A stretch of 64,000 nt of DNA from Mactra quadrangularis (taxonomy: Eukaryota > Mollusca > Bivalvia > Venerida > Mactridae). Under the pieces are notes generated by a model. It was given only the letters and a program-made list of their open reading frames with translations. It ran no database searches and was not told where the DNA came from. The DNA is taken from the NCBI GenBank assembly GCA_025267735.1, contig CM046301.1:70273110-70337109 (forward strand). The letters run 5' to 3'. The translations under genes were made by a program, and so were the position numbers. Below, one piece after another: positions 26,242 through 38,300 of the stretch (the stretch's first letter is position 1; each line of letters opens with the position of its first letter).

Positions 26242-26655
26242 TTAGGGTCCTCAACGAATTATACTCTACAGATCATGCGGAAAAGAGTGTATATAAACTT
26301 AGTTAAGGTATTACATGCTCGAAGCTAATGAGTTGATTAAAACATTAACAACATACATTACCATAACAATAAGGCTTGGTTGCTTGTTTACGCCAGCATG
26401 CGTTCCTGCGTGCGGTGATCTTATTATCAGGGAATGCAGAGATATGTATGAAACAAGCATTCCGGCTAAACTAAAATCCATAAATCTCAATACATGTATT
26501 TAATAACCAAACTTCAACCAAGTTCTTTATGCAGCATCGGGTGTTAATCGAAATGTGTAATTGTAAACTCGTAAATTGGGCATAAAATCGATTGCAAAGT
26601 TTCATGTGTCAGTATTGACCAATGTTTCTACACTCGCCGGTGTCTATAAACCGGC

Positions 26656-26782
26656 ACAAATGGGATCAGCACACTGTCATGTAGCACTGTACGGGTAAGT
26701 CAACCAAGATGGCGGACAGAAAGCAAATGGGATCAGCACACTGTCATGTACGGGTTAGTCAACCAAGATGGCGGACAGACAG
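26656..26782. repeat. Tandem duplication with YY1-like motif
   Basis: Two adjacent units, 68 bases (26656-26723) and 59 bases (26724-26782), share CAAATGGGATCAGCACAC, CTGTCATGTA and CAACCAAGATGGCGGACAG. The second lacks an internal stretch of about 9 bases. Each contains AAGATGGCGG (26706-26715 and 26765-26774), the consensus core of YY1 sites, which in animals often sits just downstream of transcription starts. GAAAG/GTAAAC after the second unit could be a splice donor, but no reading frame joins it to exon 29325. Confidence 0.6.
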
Positions 26783-28786
26783 CAAATGGAAAGGTAAACA
26801 GAATACTTTAAGATGCCAATGAACAAATAACATTCTCATAATAAATTATAATTCCAGTTTATAAACTTTTTAATATTGACATGAAGTTTTAAGAAAAACG
26901 AACATCAAAATCGTGACATTGTTTGTCTTAACGCTATTGGAGGCTAACATGGACTCGAATATTCATTGTCATATAAACACTGATAACACTTGTAAATCAT
27001 GTAAAAACTCGTACTCCTGTTTTCATGACTGTCATTTTAACATTCTTATCAACAAAACTATAAAAAAATTCATGATATGAATGTATATATTCGTGGATTG
27101 GTCTACATTCAATCGTGTTCAGTATAGATACAAGGTAAATATACAGAATATTTTAAGATAGCAAAACGACATTTAAATTGTGTCCCATGAGTCAATATTT
27201 GTTTTTCTACAGCTTTACCAAATTAACTATGTAGGATAATTTAATGAAATTATTTACAGTTTTTGTACATTATATCCCTTTGTATAAACTTGATTTCCTC
27301 AGATATTTATCTAATTATACAGAAAATGTCCTCTATGAAGATTACTGTGCATTGGTTTTGCAAAATCGTGTGATTTTGCGAATTTTAGTCCCAAATGATA
27401 AATTTGAGTGAACATCAATGCTATTTGATTATTAAGGCCAACGATTTGAATAGTCTTAGTACACGGTCTAGATTGTGAAACGGTGCCGATTTTCCGTGTC
27501 AAGGTGCAGTCACAACAAGATGGCTGACAGACAATAATAAAAAGGTACTGTATATAAGAGAATTTAAAAAGATTTTATTTCGATATTTTGAATTGACGAT
27601 ATATAGTTATTATTACATTGTTTAAATTACTTGTCATGGACTAGTTCGTGACTTTCAATAAGATTTGGGTAAAAAATTCTCTAAAGATTGTTTAATCTAC
27701 TATCACACTTAGAAATGAATCACTTGTGTACTTTATGTAGATAACTATTTAGTCGGAGATTTATTATCCACAGTACATTAGGATATAAGTGTTGACCAGG
27801 AATTACTCCGAGAAGACTTAACGTGTGAATTTCTTCCTAGACTAGTAGCGTGAGGATGTAACTTAATTTGGTAAGATATTGGTCTGTGTTTAACGACAAG
27901 AAATTCGGATATTTTCGTTACATTAAATGTACTATCGACGTTAAATGTCACACCGACACATCAATCTATATTACTGGTTTGAAACTTTATCCTACTAGCT
28001 CAGTACTGGGGGACCAGAAAGTGGACTCGAAAGTGATGAATTAAGTTGTAAGAACTTGTTTCACAATCAAACTAAAATTAATAAGTATAAACTAAACTGG
28101 TTTGAACATCACATGTGCGGATTCTAATTTGTTGTTGAGGTACGCCATGAAAGTGGTGCTCTTGAGTATAGTTTCAAATCAGCTAGCGAGATAATATTTG
28201 CACTTGACAATTTCATTTTTTAAATATAAATTTAGCTTTCAAAGGAACGATTTGATTTTCTATGCCTTGGCTAAAGATAATGTTTAAAGAAGTAATAATT
28301 AAAGCAATTTCCATGATATTAAAAAGTCGAGTATACGTCATCTCGAAATAATAATTATTTATTCTTGGTGAGCCCGAACAAAGGACAATTCCAACAGAGC
28401 TGTTCCAAGTGCACGGTCTGGTTTGTATAAATGTTGAATCAACTCATGTATAGATCAAATAATTTAACTTCAGATGTCACTTTCATCAACACAAAGCTCA
28501 ATAATTATGGTATGAAATCATATGTCGGGGTCAGCTCATTATGCATCTTTAAACTCAGATCAAATAGAAAATGTAGACAATTCTAGAGACACATTTTACA
28601 TCGTTGAGGCATTTAACGTCGATATTGTTAACTGCATTCTATTGCATCAACTTTATCAAGAGTAAATACATTTCAGTAGTCTTTTGTAAACTATTGCATA
28701 GAAATGACTTCAAGACATGAAGTATCGAACACACGCAAGTACAGTTGTACTTTTAATTATGTTGAATCGATACAAATTCTACATTT

Positions 28787-29100
28787 GAAGCCGCCCGGCT
28801 AGCTCAGTTGGTAGCATGCAAGTCTACTGATCGAAGGGTCGTGGGTTCGATTCCCCGGCGGTGCATACTTTCGTGGAGCTTAGTCATGAAATTATATCTA
28901 CGGCCATTCTCCCTCCTACCAATGATTCTTAATTATGTAGAGCAGTTATCAGTCACTGACAAAAGTATACGCTAAGTAGTTGGTCAACATCTAAATCCAG
29001 AGATTTAGCTTTTCCAGGAACAGCGAGTAGGTTGACTGACCGCCGTAATATGACCTATACAATGTGTCGTACGGCGTTAAAACCAACAAAAACAAGAAAG
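28787..29100 (+). repeat. tRNA-Lys-like SINE, family A, with perfect 11-bp target-site duplication
   Basis: 314-base element: tRNA-like head (A box TAGCTCAGTTGG, B box GGGTTCGATTCCC), a body shared with 18390-18701, then an A-rich end. It is framed by identical ATTCTACATTT copies at 28776-28786 and 29101-29111. This defines the full-length family-A unit in the window. It ends 218 bases before the first coding exon of the oxygenase gene. Confidence 0.92.
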
Positions 29101-29324
29101 ATTCTACATTTACCAAAACATGCTTCTTTTACTTAACTTCTTGTGTACATATGTACTATATCATGGAACATGTAATTCAAGTAAAACAGCAAAACTTCAA
29201 TAACAACAACAAAAAGAAATACAGGGGTCAGTTTCTGATCAAATGCAAGTCACATTTTAAGTATGTTAGCTATTGTTGGATGGATAATCTATCTTGACAT
29301 CCAGCAGTTTTCTTTCAGACCAAT

Positions 29325-29972
29325 ATGATCACAGAATCCAATTACAATGACCTAGAAGAGAAAGGTTATACTGTTGTTGATAATGTTATTACCGCAGCAG
29401 AATGTGATCAAGCCGTGGAGGACTTCAAACAATGGCTCAAATATTTCGATGATCAATTCCCTGACAACCACAATTCAGTTATCAAAAGTTACAACGCTGG
29501 GCATCTTGAAGTCACGTGGCGACTGAGACTGAAGACAAAACCTGTGTTTGCACAGCTTTGGAAGACAGAAAAACTCCTGACATGTTTTGAAGCTATTGGT
29601 ATAGGTCGTCCACCGGAAGATGGCGCGGAAGAGTTTCAAGATGTCAGTAAATATTGGTTACATGCTGACAGTACACCTTCTAGAATAGGTCTCCATGCCT
29701 ACCAGGGGGCGCTTTACCTAGAAGAACAAACTGAGAGTGACTGGACATTTCAAGTGATAGAGAGATCACATAAATACCTGGAGGAACTCTTCAGTAACCA
29801 TCTTAACGCGGCCATAGAAGCTAAAACACGTGGTTGTCATGTAGATATGACTAAAGACTACATAGATTTCTATATAGAAAAAGGTTGTAAAGTCAAGCGA
29901 GTTCCGGTACACAAAGGTGGTATGGTATTGTGGGATTCCAGATTGGTTCATGCAAATGCTCGACCTCTTAAG
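29325..29972 (+). CDS. PhyH-family oxygenase, coding exon 1
   Basis: 216 codons from ATG to the donor AAG/GTATAA, phase 0. It contains the HAD pair and the distal His of the iron site. The frame runs only two more codons into the intron (Val, stop), which supports the donor. Confidence 0.92.
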
Positions 29973-31790
29973 GTATAATAATTATTTGTAAAACATGCAT
30001 TATGCGAGTCATTTTTTCTTTAACAGGTGAGAGCCCGACGGCGATGGTTAGTTCAGCCTGGAATGCATCTTACTGCTAATCCAGGGCAGTTAAGTCGTGA
30101 AGTATTGCCATTCTCATTTTGACAGATTTGTCAAGTGGTGCAGTTGTAATAACTTTATGCTTTGTTCTGGTTAGCAGGTAGAGGTCTAGCCTCTCCAGTG
30201 ACAATATCGCGGTTCGTCGAAAGCATTGTTCGAATTGCGGCGTAAACCTCAGTAAACCCAAACTAATTCAAGATAAACAAACTTATTTTTACAACGCACC
30301 AATGGATACATACGATAACACTTCTAGCAAAGAATCTTAGCTTTTCTACTTGTCATCGACATTCTACCGCCATTTGTACCCCGCTTAAAACAGGTCCAAG
30401 TACTAATTAGTATCTAAGGCTTATAGAAGTTAACGTACCCCATTCTCATTGAATCCAGAGTCATAATTCAGCACTACACTATTTATGACTGATGATCCAG
30501 TAAAATATACACAAGAAGTTCGAATGCTCAACCTCGAAGGTTCGTGACATAAGTGTGACTCTTCCGAATTCAACATTATCGATGCCTTTTGTTTTTACCA
30601 GTTTTCTTGGTGCCTTTATATTGATAAATAATGATATTATGTTGGTGCTAAGTAAATGTTCGAGCATTTTGGCAGTTCGAGCTTGCCCAGCTCGACCCTA
30701 CTTTCACTGTATATTACGACTTATCAATTTTGTGAAGATTTATACTTTATTATGTAGGATAGAAAACATGTTGGTAGATGGCGGTATGTAGCTTTCTCTT
30801 CAATGACTCCAGCAATATGGGCTAATGATGAAGATATTAAAGTACTTAAAGAAGCTTACATGAGGCCAACAATGACCACACATTGGTCTTCACAGGTAAG
30901 TACATGTATAGGACAACCAATAACTCATTTATTACTTTGATAAAATGATTTCTGAAATTTTAGGTTTGTTAGTTTTACGGGCTATTTTCAGCATATTTAC
31001 GAACATGGTGTATGGGACTTGTTAAGCATGGAAATCCTACCAATGAGCTTTTTAATGATAACTGCTCTGTTCCAACTTGGAGAGTCTCGAAAAAAACTTA
31101 ATGGTACCCAGTGTAATCTGTGGATATCTTCAACTTAAAGCAAATGAAAGTTAGACTCATTGTCCCTTTTATCTCGAAGGAGGCAATGCTGATCATGATC
31201 GTAGGTATTCCATTGAATTAATTAAAAAGTGAAAGTTCAAAGTAACTTTGGGAGGGAATCAATTTAAGAGCAGTGTTGCATTAATTGGATGATACATCAT
31301 ATTTACTCTTATTACATACATGGAAGCAGTAATCAAATAATAGAACACTCCACCTAGGTGTTAATTGGTACCAGTAAGTTTGGTATAATTCTGTTGCTCC
31401 AATATTTCAGCAGCGTCAAGCTAAGCAAGTCTCTCCAGGGAGATTGATATATAGATACCAGTAGCCAAATGACTAGGGGTAATAACTGTTAAGTCAGTAA
31501 ACATGCACAAACATGAAACTGGACTTTAATATTCAAAAGCCTTTTACTCTGAATTACAGGGAGTACAGCCAATAGAATCACCTAGATCTCCTGGAATACC
31601 CTACCCAGATAGAGTACCTGATATAGCTAGGACAGACGAAGCTATGAGACTATCTGGTGTATTACCATATGCCTTTAATGATGGTCAACCTAATGGTGAT
31701 AAGTATATACCAATATGGAAACCTTTTGATAAAGTGAATGTTGGACCAGAAATTGATAATGAAATCAAATTTGCTAATGGACATATTTGA
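29325..31790 (+). CDS. Phytanoyl-CoA dioxygenase (PhyH) family protein, 3 exons
   Basis: Predicted Fe(II)/2-oxoglutarate-dependent oxygenase of 338 residues. The family hydroxylates small molecules with O2 and 2-oxoglutarate; the substrate here cannot be read from sequence. The iron-binding facial triad is visible: H113 and D115 in WLHADSTP, and H209 in DSRLVHANARP. A 2-oxoglutarate-binding Arg is probably one of RWR (223-225). The second exon has the family-like segment YVAFSSMTPAIWA and ends MTTHWSSQ. Coding exons 29325-29972, 30758-30895 and 31560-31790 are all in phase 0. The ATG at 29325 is the first Met of the frame and lies 6 bases after an acceptor (TTTTCTTTCAG), so at least one untranslated exon lies upstream. 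No signal peptide, membrane segment or obvious peroxisomal C-terminus (it ends NGHI). Convergent with the carrier gene at 35206. Confidence 0.9.
30758..30895 (+). CDS. PhyH-family oxygenase, coding exon 2
   Basis: 46 codons after TTATGTAG and before GTAAGT, phase 0 at both ends. It encodes DRKHVGRWRYVAFSSMTP and a helix ending in THWSSQ. It continues the fold directly after NARPLK of exon 1. Confidence 0.92.
31345..31537 (+). repeat. SINE family C, tail part
   Basis: In intron 2 of the oxygenase gene. Matches the reverse complement of 217-420: CACCTAGGTGTTAATTGG, GGTATAATTCTGTTGC, CCAGGGAGATTGAT, ACCAGTAGCC and GGGGTAATAACTG. The tRNA head is absent. Confidence 0.7.
31560..31790 (+). CDS. 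PhyH-family oxygenase, coding exon 3
   Basis: 76 codons plus TGA (31788-31790) after GAATTACAG, phase 0. It is Pro-rich at the start (PIESPRSPGIPYPDRVPD), then LPYAFNDGQPNGDKYIPIW and a hydrophilic end. Confidence 0.9.
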   Translation, partial: GVQPIESPRSPGIPYPDRVPDIARTDEAMRLSGVLPYAFNDGQPNGDKYIPIWKPFDKVNVGPEIDNEIKFANGHI

Positions 31791-31826
31791 GAACATGTCC
31801 ATAACTGAATTATGAATGGAATGGTA

Positions 31827-31875
31827 AATAAATATACATTCCAAACTGCCAACAATAATTACTGTGACCAATAAA
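31827..31875 (+). promoter_or_regulatory. Candidate poly(A) signals of the oxygenase gene
   Basis: AATAAA occurs at 31827-31832 and again at 31870-31875, 37 and 80 bases after the stop. The second has the more usual spacing from a stop codon. Inferred from the hexamer only. Confidence 0.5.
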
Positions 31876-32060
31876 CTGTATGTAATTAACCTAAACTAAA
31901 GTAATGATTATACCATTATCTTCACTTTTTTCATCCAATTTGTCCACATTTTCATTTATCTCGTCGCCTAACCTGAACTTCCTTTCTTAGCCATAAGAAA
32001 CCATTTGACCATTATCTGTATACAAAGAGACAACATCTTATTCTAATAATATGGAGGTTA

Positions 32061-32275
32061 TTTTTTTTTTACTGGGTTTTAATGCAGTGTCAACACAATT
32101 TAGGTCATTTCACGGCGTCCAGCACACCTAACCTAGCTTTCCTGGACCCTTATCTACATTATTGTCAAGTTTTCATGGAAGCGTATAACCTCCCTGGATG
32201 GGATTAAAACCTGTACCCCCTTCGGAACACGAGATTCCAAATCCCGGTGCACTACCAACTGCAATATGGACCCCA
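32061..32275 (-). repeat. SINE family B, internally deleted
   Basis: Minus orientation. Read in plus order: T run, TTTTAATGCAGTGTCAACAC, GGCGTCCAGCACACC, TTTCCTGGACC, then a jump to CAAGTTTTCATGGAAG and the reversed tRNA head GGATGGGATTAAAACC to TACCAACTGCAATATGGACC. The middle block seen in 53333-53631 is missing. Confidence 0.75.
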
Positions 32276-32734
32276 AGATCTAACTTGTTATCATCTAGTT
32301 AATGATACAAATTTACTCAAAAGCTCCTCAAAAATTTGGAGGGCACTGAATATACTAAAACTAAAACCAGTTTATTGAATACTACAATAATCAAATTTAT
32401 TAAGTCTATCCATGAATAGATAAACAACAATATTCAGTATTTTTGTCATGGTTTTTATTCATCAACAAGTCATGGCAAACATCAACAATAAAATGATTCT
32501 TTGATTTTACAATAAAACATATATAATATCAATGTACATGATAAAAATAAGGGACAAAAGGGTCAAGTAGACCCTATATTGCTCCCCTGAGGCACAAAAT
32601 ACATTAAAATATAAAACAGGATTTTCTAAAAGTTCCCATAACAATTCTATACAAAACTTGTGAACGTGCAACAATTTGCATCATTCTAACAAAGATAACA
32701 AACAAGTAAATCTGTGAGCTAATGCTCACTAGTG

Positions 32735-32970
32735 ATACCCCCGCAAAAATCTAAAAATATGCGACAAACAGGAAGTAGATGAGCAAGGAGCATGAAATCG
32801 CTTTACACCACATGGGACTATGGGATGAAGCAATATGCAAAGTATTAGGCTGCTGCATGTTATAGTTGCTGAGAAAACTGCGACGGAAATTTTGTAACGG
32901 ACGGACGGATGGACGGACGCACGGACAAGGGTAAAACAGTATACCCCCCTCTTCTTCGAAGCGGGGGTAT
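32735..32970. mobile_element. Repeat bounded by a perfect 10-bp inverted repeat
   Basis: ATACCCCCGC at 32735-32744 is exactly inverted as GCGGGGGTAT at 32961-32970. Inside are an (ACGG/GGAC) tetramer run (about 32898-32926) and a terminal hairpin: ATACCCCC (32941) pairs with GGGGGTAT, and CTTC with GAAG around TTCG. The upstream block ending TGCTCCCCTGAGGCA (about 32560-32600) may belong to the same dispersed sequence. It looks like a short non-autonomous DNA element; class unproven. Confidence 0.55.
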
Positions 32971-34757
32971 AATAAAAGGTAAATAAAAATTTAATACATA
33001 TCCATAAGTAGGAGAGCCAAGAAAGGAAAACTTAAATAAAAATATTACAATCTAAACACAGTGATTTACTTAAGAATAGGGAATTTCTGAAAGTGCTTGG
33101 ACAAAAAAAATGCTTTACACAGAAAAATTAAGCAACAGGTGAATATTTCTCACTTACTTAAAAAATCTAAAAAGTAAATTGCTAATATTTTGTTTACAGT
33201 AAATGTATAAATCTGACAGACCATTGTCACCATGAGCAGGATCAAATTTGGCCACAACTTCATCAATGCAAATACTTACAAACAAGGGACAAAAAACGGT
33301 CACAATGTCAAACCAAAATGTGGGCTAAAATAAATAAAATATAAAATAATATCATTAGTTCATGATCACTTTAAAAAAAGACAGAAGGAGTCATGATATG
33401 TTTAAAAAAACATTGAGAATTGTTAAAACTGTCAGATTTTATCTTTTATACTAATGGTACCATAAATTGCCATCCATAATTACCTTTACATTTTCATAAA
33501 TGTTTGATTTTTTTAAAATTTTTACCAAATCTTGAGAAATGATATTGTAACTATAGATGCCATTTGCAACACCTCAACCTTTCATGAATGAATAATCTCG
33601 GAAGGATTTGTGGGGGGTCTTCCCTGGTATTTGTGATTTTACTACCTACGCGAGGCGAAGCACGTAATGGTCAACAAAATAGTTCTTGAAGTATACACAC
33701 AGATCTTTGTCTAAACATATTTCTTTGTTTTAAATTGAACTTAATTGTTCATCGATATCAATTAATTGTGTAATTTCAAATTTACAGACTAAAAACGAAA
33801 CTTCAGTCATCGCCTAAACGATCTGGTATTTGTGTACTTCAACACCGGGTTTTCCAAAATGGCATCTAAATATGTCCGAGGTTATTCGTAACGAATGGCC
33901 GAGGAGTTCCGAATGTATAGATGCAATAACTGATATTAAAATTTTGATTTTATCAAGTATCATAAGTCCTCTTTCAAATGTCACAATTGTTTTTTTAACA
34001 TCCTACAATGTGAAACGTCTGATATAAAGTCTAATGGTATCAATAAAAAACACCGTTTTTTAACAATTGTAAAGGTTTTTTTGGATGGCACTGTATATAA
34101 ATAACCATTACATATGAATTTGTCAACATATATACAAGTCTACATCCTTATTTATTCAATAATGATATTCAATATCATCACTAAATTAACACAACAATCT
34201 CACAGTTTTCAGGCTTGTTTTCCTTTACTTATCTTTCAATTTGTTAATTTATTATATGTTTTTCACTATGTAAATAACTTGTAGATGTTTTATAAGAGGT
34301 CCACATGGAAGATTGGATTTATCCAAATGTGTAGCCTCATTAGATAAAGTCTTTATTATTATTATTATCACTTCAATAAAATAATCATTCAATAAATCAT
34401 TATACTATGACCATCCACAGTGTTGGCATAAAAACAAGACTCCAACATCCTTGGTGACAAAATCAAACTATTTTGAGATTGCCCTCTTTCATTGTTTGAA
34501 CACAGCAAAGACATATTCACATCTATTCTCAATAACACAAAAAAACATCAACAAATTAAATGACTCATGTCATAAATGAATGGTGGAAGATTGATCATCC
34601 ATATACAGTTGAATTACAATTTCTCAACACGCAATTTTTCGACATTCAGGGAAATTCAACATAGATCTGCCTTCCTGACAGTTTTTCCTATATAATTAAA
34701 TGTTAACATTTTTTATCATTTGACACACAATTTTCAAAATTCAAGCAAATTCAACAA

Positions 34758-34763
34758 TTTATT
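34758..34763 (-). promoter_or_regulatory. Candidate poly(A) signal of the carrier gene
   Basis: AATAAA on the minus strand, about 445 bases past the carrier stop codon. Another lies at 34352-34357. Hexamer match only. Confidence 0.3.
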
Positions 34764-35205
34764 GTAGTCTGCCAACAAAGATGCCTCGTAAATAAATAAG
34801 CCTCAATTCATAAGAACAACTCGGAAAACAAGTCTGAGCAAATATCAAGATGCAATAACATTATGCACAACACCGAAAATCTTGATTTTGCATTTTTCCA
34901 CATTTTGCTGTTCCAAAGCCATTTTTATAATTGTAATTCAACTGTACATGTATACATCTGCATGATGGAATGATACTTCACTGGTATGTTGTCATGATTA
35001 TCACAATTATGTTGGTAATATCATTATTTTGGTACATCCATTAACCTTTACTCTACATGACCACACATCATTATGTCGGCATCAACATTTAGTACCTTCA
35101 TTTACCATTACCCAACTGGACCATACACATTCGGTACAACCACTGATTATTACCCAACATGACCTTAAACAACTATGTCCACATAAATCATTAGGCACAA
35201 TCGAT

Positions 35206-35336
35206 TCATTTACCAGTGTTTTGACAAAATCGTCTTCTAACTATAACAATAGACATAACACAACCACCTAATGCTGTTAATATACCAGATAAATACATGG
35301 CTGGGTCCTGGTTACCATAGTGATCTATCAACAAAC
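35206..35336 (-). CDS. Carrier gene, last exon (TM12)
   Basis: 131 bases: two finish a Gly codon, then 42 codons and TGA. Acceptor TATTTGTAG. It encodes LLIDHYGNQDPAMYLSGIL, a hydrophobic TM12, and a short basic tail RRRFCQNTGK. The pattern GPPLAG/LLIDxYG is typical of the SLC16 end. Confidence 0.88.
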
Positions 35337-38300
35337 CTACAAATATAAAAATAGAATACATTCTGTAAACATCTAAGGAATACACTAAATCGTTAACATC
35401 ATGTTTTAGTAAAAAACTGAACTAATTGGAAATAGTTACATGTCATCAAGACAATGCAGCAAAAAAAAGTTGGACCAGAATTCTGGCACACAGAGGATTC
35501 TGGTTTTTAAAGGTTTATGCAGAGTCTAAATAAAGACTCATTCATATCTTTATTCATTCTAGCAATTATTATCACGATAACTCAATTTTCTAACTCATAT
35601 AGTGATAAATAGACTGCAAAAATTAAAATAACAATTTATGTAACATTAAAACATGTCATGTCAAAATAGCTCACATTCAGTATTCTGCTCAAGTTAGTTA
35701 AAAACATTGTTGTCAAAGAGAAAGATAGGACTCACAGCAATCATTCAGGGCATAAAATATCATGATATTATACGAAGACACTTTATAGACTAACTGTTTT
35801 GACAATCCTAGTATTGAAAATTTACCAAAATTTATAAGAGAGTTCATTGATAAATTCAAAAATATATTTTATATATATTTACCTGCTAAAGGTGGTCCAC
35901 TAAATACTCCAATACCATTAGCAAACATAAGATAACCAAAACCATCACCTAATGATTCAACACCAAGTAAATCTGAAGTAACAACAACTAGTAAACCAAG
36001 TATTATACCAAATAATAATCCAAATACTAAACATATAAATACTAATCCAACCATTGTATGCATTACTTTAAAAGGTAATACTAACGTAATCAACCCAGCA
36101 CCTACGTTGCCAAGTATATATAATACAATTCTATTTATATATTTTAAATTACCTAACACCCCACCCAGCACACAACCTATACAAGACCCAACACCCACCA
36201 TTGTATAAGCCGTGGATGCCGATTCTTTACTTAAACCTACAGTATAAGCATACTCAGGAAAGAATATCAACACTATGGCACCGCCTGCGTTCCAACATAT
36301 ATTACTTAACCAATATATTATAAAATCTAGGGTAAATATTGCTTGAAAATGTTTTTTCAGTCTTTGTTTAGCTGTGGATTTCTTGTTGCTAGGCAACATT
36401 GTTGAAGTTATGGTAACCTCATTTTCATCATCGCCATGGTTTTTATTATTAGTCACAGCAGGAATTTCACAATCTTCTTTTTGATGATTTTCAATATGTT
36501 CACCACCATTTACATGATTAGGTGGTTTTACTTCTATCTCACCACCATTTACATTATTAGGTGGTTTTACTTCAATCTCTATATTAATATCAGTAAGTTG
36601 TTGTATCTCTTTAGGTACTGGTCTCAACAGTAAAGCAAACACTAACAAATGTAGGTTAAGTCCTGATACAATAAACAGCGATCCTCTCCAACCATAGTAT
36701 TGTATTATATGATACATAACAATAGGGAATATAGCTGCACCGAACCCTGACCCGGCTGTAGCTACACCGGTAGCTAGACTCTGATGTTTATGATAATATA
36801 AACCACTTAGTACATGTGATGGAACATAAACTAGACTGTAACCAAGACCTGCAATATAAACATATAATAAATTAATAAAGTAATTAATACAATAATTAAT
36901 ATAATTAATTAATTATACACAAAGAGTAGTGTAGTAGGAGCATTAGTTCAGTAGTAGGACACACGCTTAAGAATCAAGAGGTCTTAATTAAGTTCAAACC
37001 CTACAAGAAGCACTGCTAATTTCCAGGTGTAAATGGGTAAATTGAAAGTCACCTGCTTAAAGGTGATTCATCGATCAGGTGTTATTGTACAAGATTGTCA
37101 GAAAGTCAGCTGAACATGTATATGGAATTAGACTTTATATTTTTATAATTATAGGTGAATATATGTAGCCGTTTTTAAGTCTATTTTCCAAAGATTGTGG
37201 GACATATCTTTAAATTAGAAAAAATTGTGTTTCCCAATTATTGCCAAATGTACCTCAGGGAATGAATACAGCTTTTTGGAAGGAATTGTTTTCAAACAAT
37301 TCCTTTCTATGTCAGCGCTCTGCAAGATTTGAAAAAGAACGAACAACACCCTCAACTCAATAGAAATCAATGAGTCAATGCGACCAAGAAATAGTGCAGC
37401 AGAAAAACATGTGTACTATCAAAAGTAGATAAGTTGAAAAAAGTAATTTAAACAAATAGTTAAAATTATGATATTTAATGTTTTTTTTACACATTAATCA
37501 AACAACATTCTAACTGTGCACGGAGAGAAGTTTTATTGTATTATTGCGCTTTAGTATCTACCACACGCTTGTAAATAAGTACAATTTTAACAGCCGGGTT
37601 TCACAGCAGGAGTTTACTTTGAGAGCGTAAAGCGCTGGACATTTATCGAAGTTAAGCATCGAAATGTAGGGTTAATCTTTGGATGGGTGTCCGTAGAGGT
37701 TTAATGACAGCGCGAAGCGAATTTCATAAATGTTTTTTTGTTTATTTTATTAGACCACAACAAATTAATCGTTATGTTTGTCTGATTTCTCGCGCCTTAA
37801 AATCCGAAAATAAAAAAAATGAAATTAGCGCATCATAAATATCGTTAAATCAAAAGTTTTGACACTCGGCCAAGTAGAATTGAACTGAAAATTAGTAATT
37901 TAAGTTCTAAATAGCAATATAAGTCAGCATAATTTTGATGTCCCAAAATAACATATCAGGCTTGATTTAATTCTAGTGGTATTATTAGACATTAGCATAA
38001 TTTACCAAAATCTAATTACATTGTATACACAAAAAGTGAACCGGGCTGGTCCATTATAAGATTAGTGTGGCGCTGTTAATTGGTAATCTGTGCTTCCTAG
38101 TTATCTAGTATTAATAAAAGTAATACCATAGAAAACTGAAGTTATCTTTTACGTATGAACTCATGAAGGTGTAAACCTCTTCTACCCTACTTCTAACTAG
38201 TTTTAAATTCAATTGAATTTTCATCTGGAGTAATTGTTAACTTGCTTTATATAGTATAGAACTACTTATTACGTGATTACACTATAGTCAATAGATATAT

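Larger units (their letters stand above)
24824..28775. other. Intergenic, PCSK2 to oxygenase gene
   Basis: No protein-coding exon recognised. Contains a MITE-like repeat (25780-26241), a tandem duplication with AAGATGGCGG motifs (26656-26782) and a third related motif at 27517. One of these could be the untranslated first exon or promoter of the oxygenase gene at 29325. Confidence 0.5.
31876..34757. other. Intergenic region between convergent genes
   Basis: No coding exon seen. It holds a family-B SINE (32061-32275), a dispersed repeat bounded by inverted repeats (32735-32970) and ATT triplet runs near 34354-34378. The part nearest 35206 is probably carrier-gene 3' UTR. Confidence 0.5.

Noticed and set aside
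35029..35271. Plus-strand His/Thr-rich open frame
   Set aside because: Antisense of the carrier last exon and its 3' UTR; no homology seen.
36436..36633. Plus-strand open frame opposite the carrier main exon
   Set aside because: Antisense shadow of the duplicated loop repeat.
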